In this document: one piece after another, positions 5,014 through 6,178 of the stretch
Layout of the letters: every line of letters starts with the position of its first letter
Position numbering within the stretch: the first letter of the stretch is position 1
Source: Pseudomonadota bacterium
GTDB lineage: Bacteria; Pseudomonadota; Gammaproteobacteria; Steroidobacterales; Woeseiaceae
Assembly: GCA_022360335.1 (NCBI GenBank)
Contig: JAKSCZ010000218.1
Location: 1 to 6,178, forward strand
Length of the DNA: 6,178 bases
Direction of reading: 5' to 3'
Position numbers and translations under genes: made by a program
The notes under the pieces: generated by a model
Databases searched by the model: none
What the model was told of the DNA's origin: nothing
The model's input: only the letters and a program-made list of their open reading frames with translations

Positions 5014-6178
5014 ATGAGCTACGCGTCCACCCTGCTGTCGCGTTTGCCCGGCGCTTCGCGCCGGCACAGGGGCGTGCGCCTGCTCGTCGAGACGCTCGAG
5101 TCCTACCTGCCCGACGAACAGGTCGCGACGGTTCTGTCGGCCTACGAGTTCGGCGCAACGGCCCACGAAGGCCAGACGCGCAAGTCGGGCGAGCCCTACA
5201 TCACGCATCCCGTCGCCGTCGCGCAGGAACTCGCCGAAATGCACCTCGACGCCGAGGCCGTTTGCGCCGCGATCCTGCACGACGTCGTCGAGGACACCCA
5301 AGCCTCGCTCGACGAAATCCGCGACAGGTTCGGCGAAGACGTCGCAGTGATCGTGGACGGCGTCAGCAAGCTCGACCAGATCCAGTTCCGCAGCCGCGCC
5401 GAAGCCCAGGCCGAGAGTTTCCGCAAGATGATGCTCGCCATGATCGAGGATATTCGCGTCATCCTCGTCAAGCTGGCGGACCGCCTGCACAACATGCAGA
5501 CCCTCGGCGCGATGCCGTCCGCGAAGATAAAACGCATCGCCCGCGAGACGCTCGACATCTACGCCCCGATCGCCAATCGTCTCGGCATCAATCGCCTCAA
5601 GGTGCAGCTCGAAGACCTCGGCTTCCGGCATCTGCACCCGTTCCGCTACCGGGTGCTCGAGAACACGCTGCGCAAGAGCAGGGGCAGCCAGCGCCAGATC
5701 GTCAAGCGCATTTCGGAGATGTTCGCCAGGGCGATGGCCGAAGACGGCATCGAGGGAGACATCATCGGCCGCGAGAAACACCTGTACAGCATTTACAAGA
5801 AGATGGCGGAAAAGAAGCGCGTGCTCTCGGACGTCGTCGACGTGTACGGCTTTCGCATCATCGTCGACGACGTCCGCACCTGCTACCAGACGCTCGGACT
5901 CGTGCACCAGCTCTACAAGCCGATGCCGGGCCGCTTCAAGGATTACATCGCCATCCCGCGCATCAACGGCTACCAGTCCCTGCACACGACGCTGTTCGGC
6001 CCCGAGGGTCTGCCGCTCGAAGTCCAGATTCGCACCCGCGACATGGACCGCGTCGCCGAATCGGGCGTCGCCTCGCACTGGATCTACAAGGCCGACGACA
6101 AGTCGGACGCGACGCCGCAGAGGCGCGCGCGCGAGTGGCTGTCCAACCTCGCCGAACTGCAGCAGTCGGGCACCTCCG
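5014..6178 (+). CDS. spoT: Bifunctional (p)ppGpp synthetase/hydrolase SpoT (C-terminus cut by window edge)
   Basis: SpoT hydrolyses (p)ppGpp and can also make it from GTP/GDP and ATP, setting the level of the stringent-response alarmone. About 388 codons are visible of a protein usually near 700; the TGS and ACT regulatory domains lie beyond the edge. The N-terminal HD hydrolase domain has R56, THP with H65, the HDVVEDT motif at 89-95 and LADRLHN at 154-160 (D156), all expected for activity. The synthetase domain shows GREKHLYSIY at 252-261, D276 in DVYGFR, RFKD at 307-310, NGYQSLHT at 318-325 and E336 in EVQIRT. RFKD is the RXKD form of bifunctional Rel/SpoT, not the EXDD form of RelA, so this is SpoT rather than RelA. 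I placed the start at ATG 5014; a GTG at 5074 (residue 21), preceded by AGGGGC, would give an N-terminus closer in length to E. coli SpoT. It lies 60 nt after rpoZ. Confidence 0.97.
   Translation, partial: MSYASTLLSRLPGASRRHRGVRLLVETLESYLPDEQVATVLSAYEFGATAHEGQTRKSGEPYITHPVAVAQELAEMHLDAEAVCAAILHDVVEDTQASLDEIRDRFGEDVAVIVDGVSKLDQIQFRSRAEAQAESFRKMMLAMIEDIRVILVKLADRLHNMQTLGAMPSAKIKRIARETLDIYAPIANRLGINRLKVQLEDLGFRHLHPFRYRVLENTLRKSRGSQRQIVKRISEMFARAMAEDGIEGDIIGREKHLYSIYKKMAEKKRVLSDVVDVYGFRIIVDDVRTCYQTLGLVHQLYKPMPGRFKDYIAIPRINGYQSLHTTLFGPEGLPLEVQIRTRDMDRVAESGVASHWIYKADDKSDATPQRRAREWLSNLAELQQSGTS

Noticed and set aside
4576..6078. A 500-codon open frame on the minus strand, antisense to rpoZ and spoT
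   Set aside because: The plus strand encodes clear, motif-complete omega and SpoT here. The antisense frame is rich in Asp, Val, His, Arg and Ala with no recognisable domain, as expected when strong G/C third-position bias removes stops from the opposite strand.
5014..6178. RelA instead of SpoT
   Set aside because: The HD hydrolase residues are intact and the synthetase motif is RFKD, not the EXDD of RelA. The rpoZ neighbour also fits spoT.

Overview
This window looks like ordinary chromosomal core sequence from a GC-rich gammaproteobacterium. The gene order gmk-rpoZ-spoT, the RXKD-type SpoT and the VEDCLEN start of the omega subunit point to Gammaproteobacteria. The rph-rdgB-hemW block next to a PP2C phosphatase and yicC recalls what I remember from Xanthomonadales/Chromatiales-like and betaproteobacterial genomes. 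Genus cannot be set from the sequence alone. Codons strongly favour G/C at the third position throughout, and I see no mobile element, tRNA, rRNA or CRISPR array.

Layout: two divergent, tightly packed gene sets start from a short spacer near 2962-3066. Leftward (minus strand): a PP2C-family protein phosphatase (2218-2961), rph for RNase PH (1455-2180), rdgB for the ITP/XTP pyrophosphatase (862-1458), and hemW (865 to the left edge, cut at its C-terminus). The last three are joined by two identical 4-nt stop/start overlaps of the form GTGA. Rightward (plus strand): yicC (3067-3933), gmk (3933-4565, joined to yicC by a TAATG overlap), rpoZ (4672-4953) and spoT (5014 to the right edge, cut after about 388 codons).

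The rightward set forms a guanine-nucleotide and stringent-response unit. Gmk makes GDP, SpoT makes and destroys (p)ppGpp, and the omega subunit forms part of one ppGpp site on RNA polymerase. YicC is an RNA-processing protein usually found beside gmk. The leftward set covers RNA trimming (RNase PH), removal of non-canonical purine nucleotides (RdgB), haem handling (HemW) and protein dephosphorylation (PP2C).

I did not find an undescribed system. The parts most worth a second look are non-coding. The gmk-rpoZ spacer holds a perfect 11-bp inverted repeat with no T-run. A GC hairpin overlaps the spoT ribosome-binding region. The start of the phosphatase gene is ambiguous, with its best Shine-Dalgarno sequence badly placed for the family-like ATG. 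A few residue changes in omega and guanylate kinase are also listed. No gene-free stretch exceeds about 110 bases.
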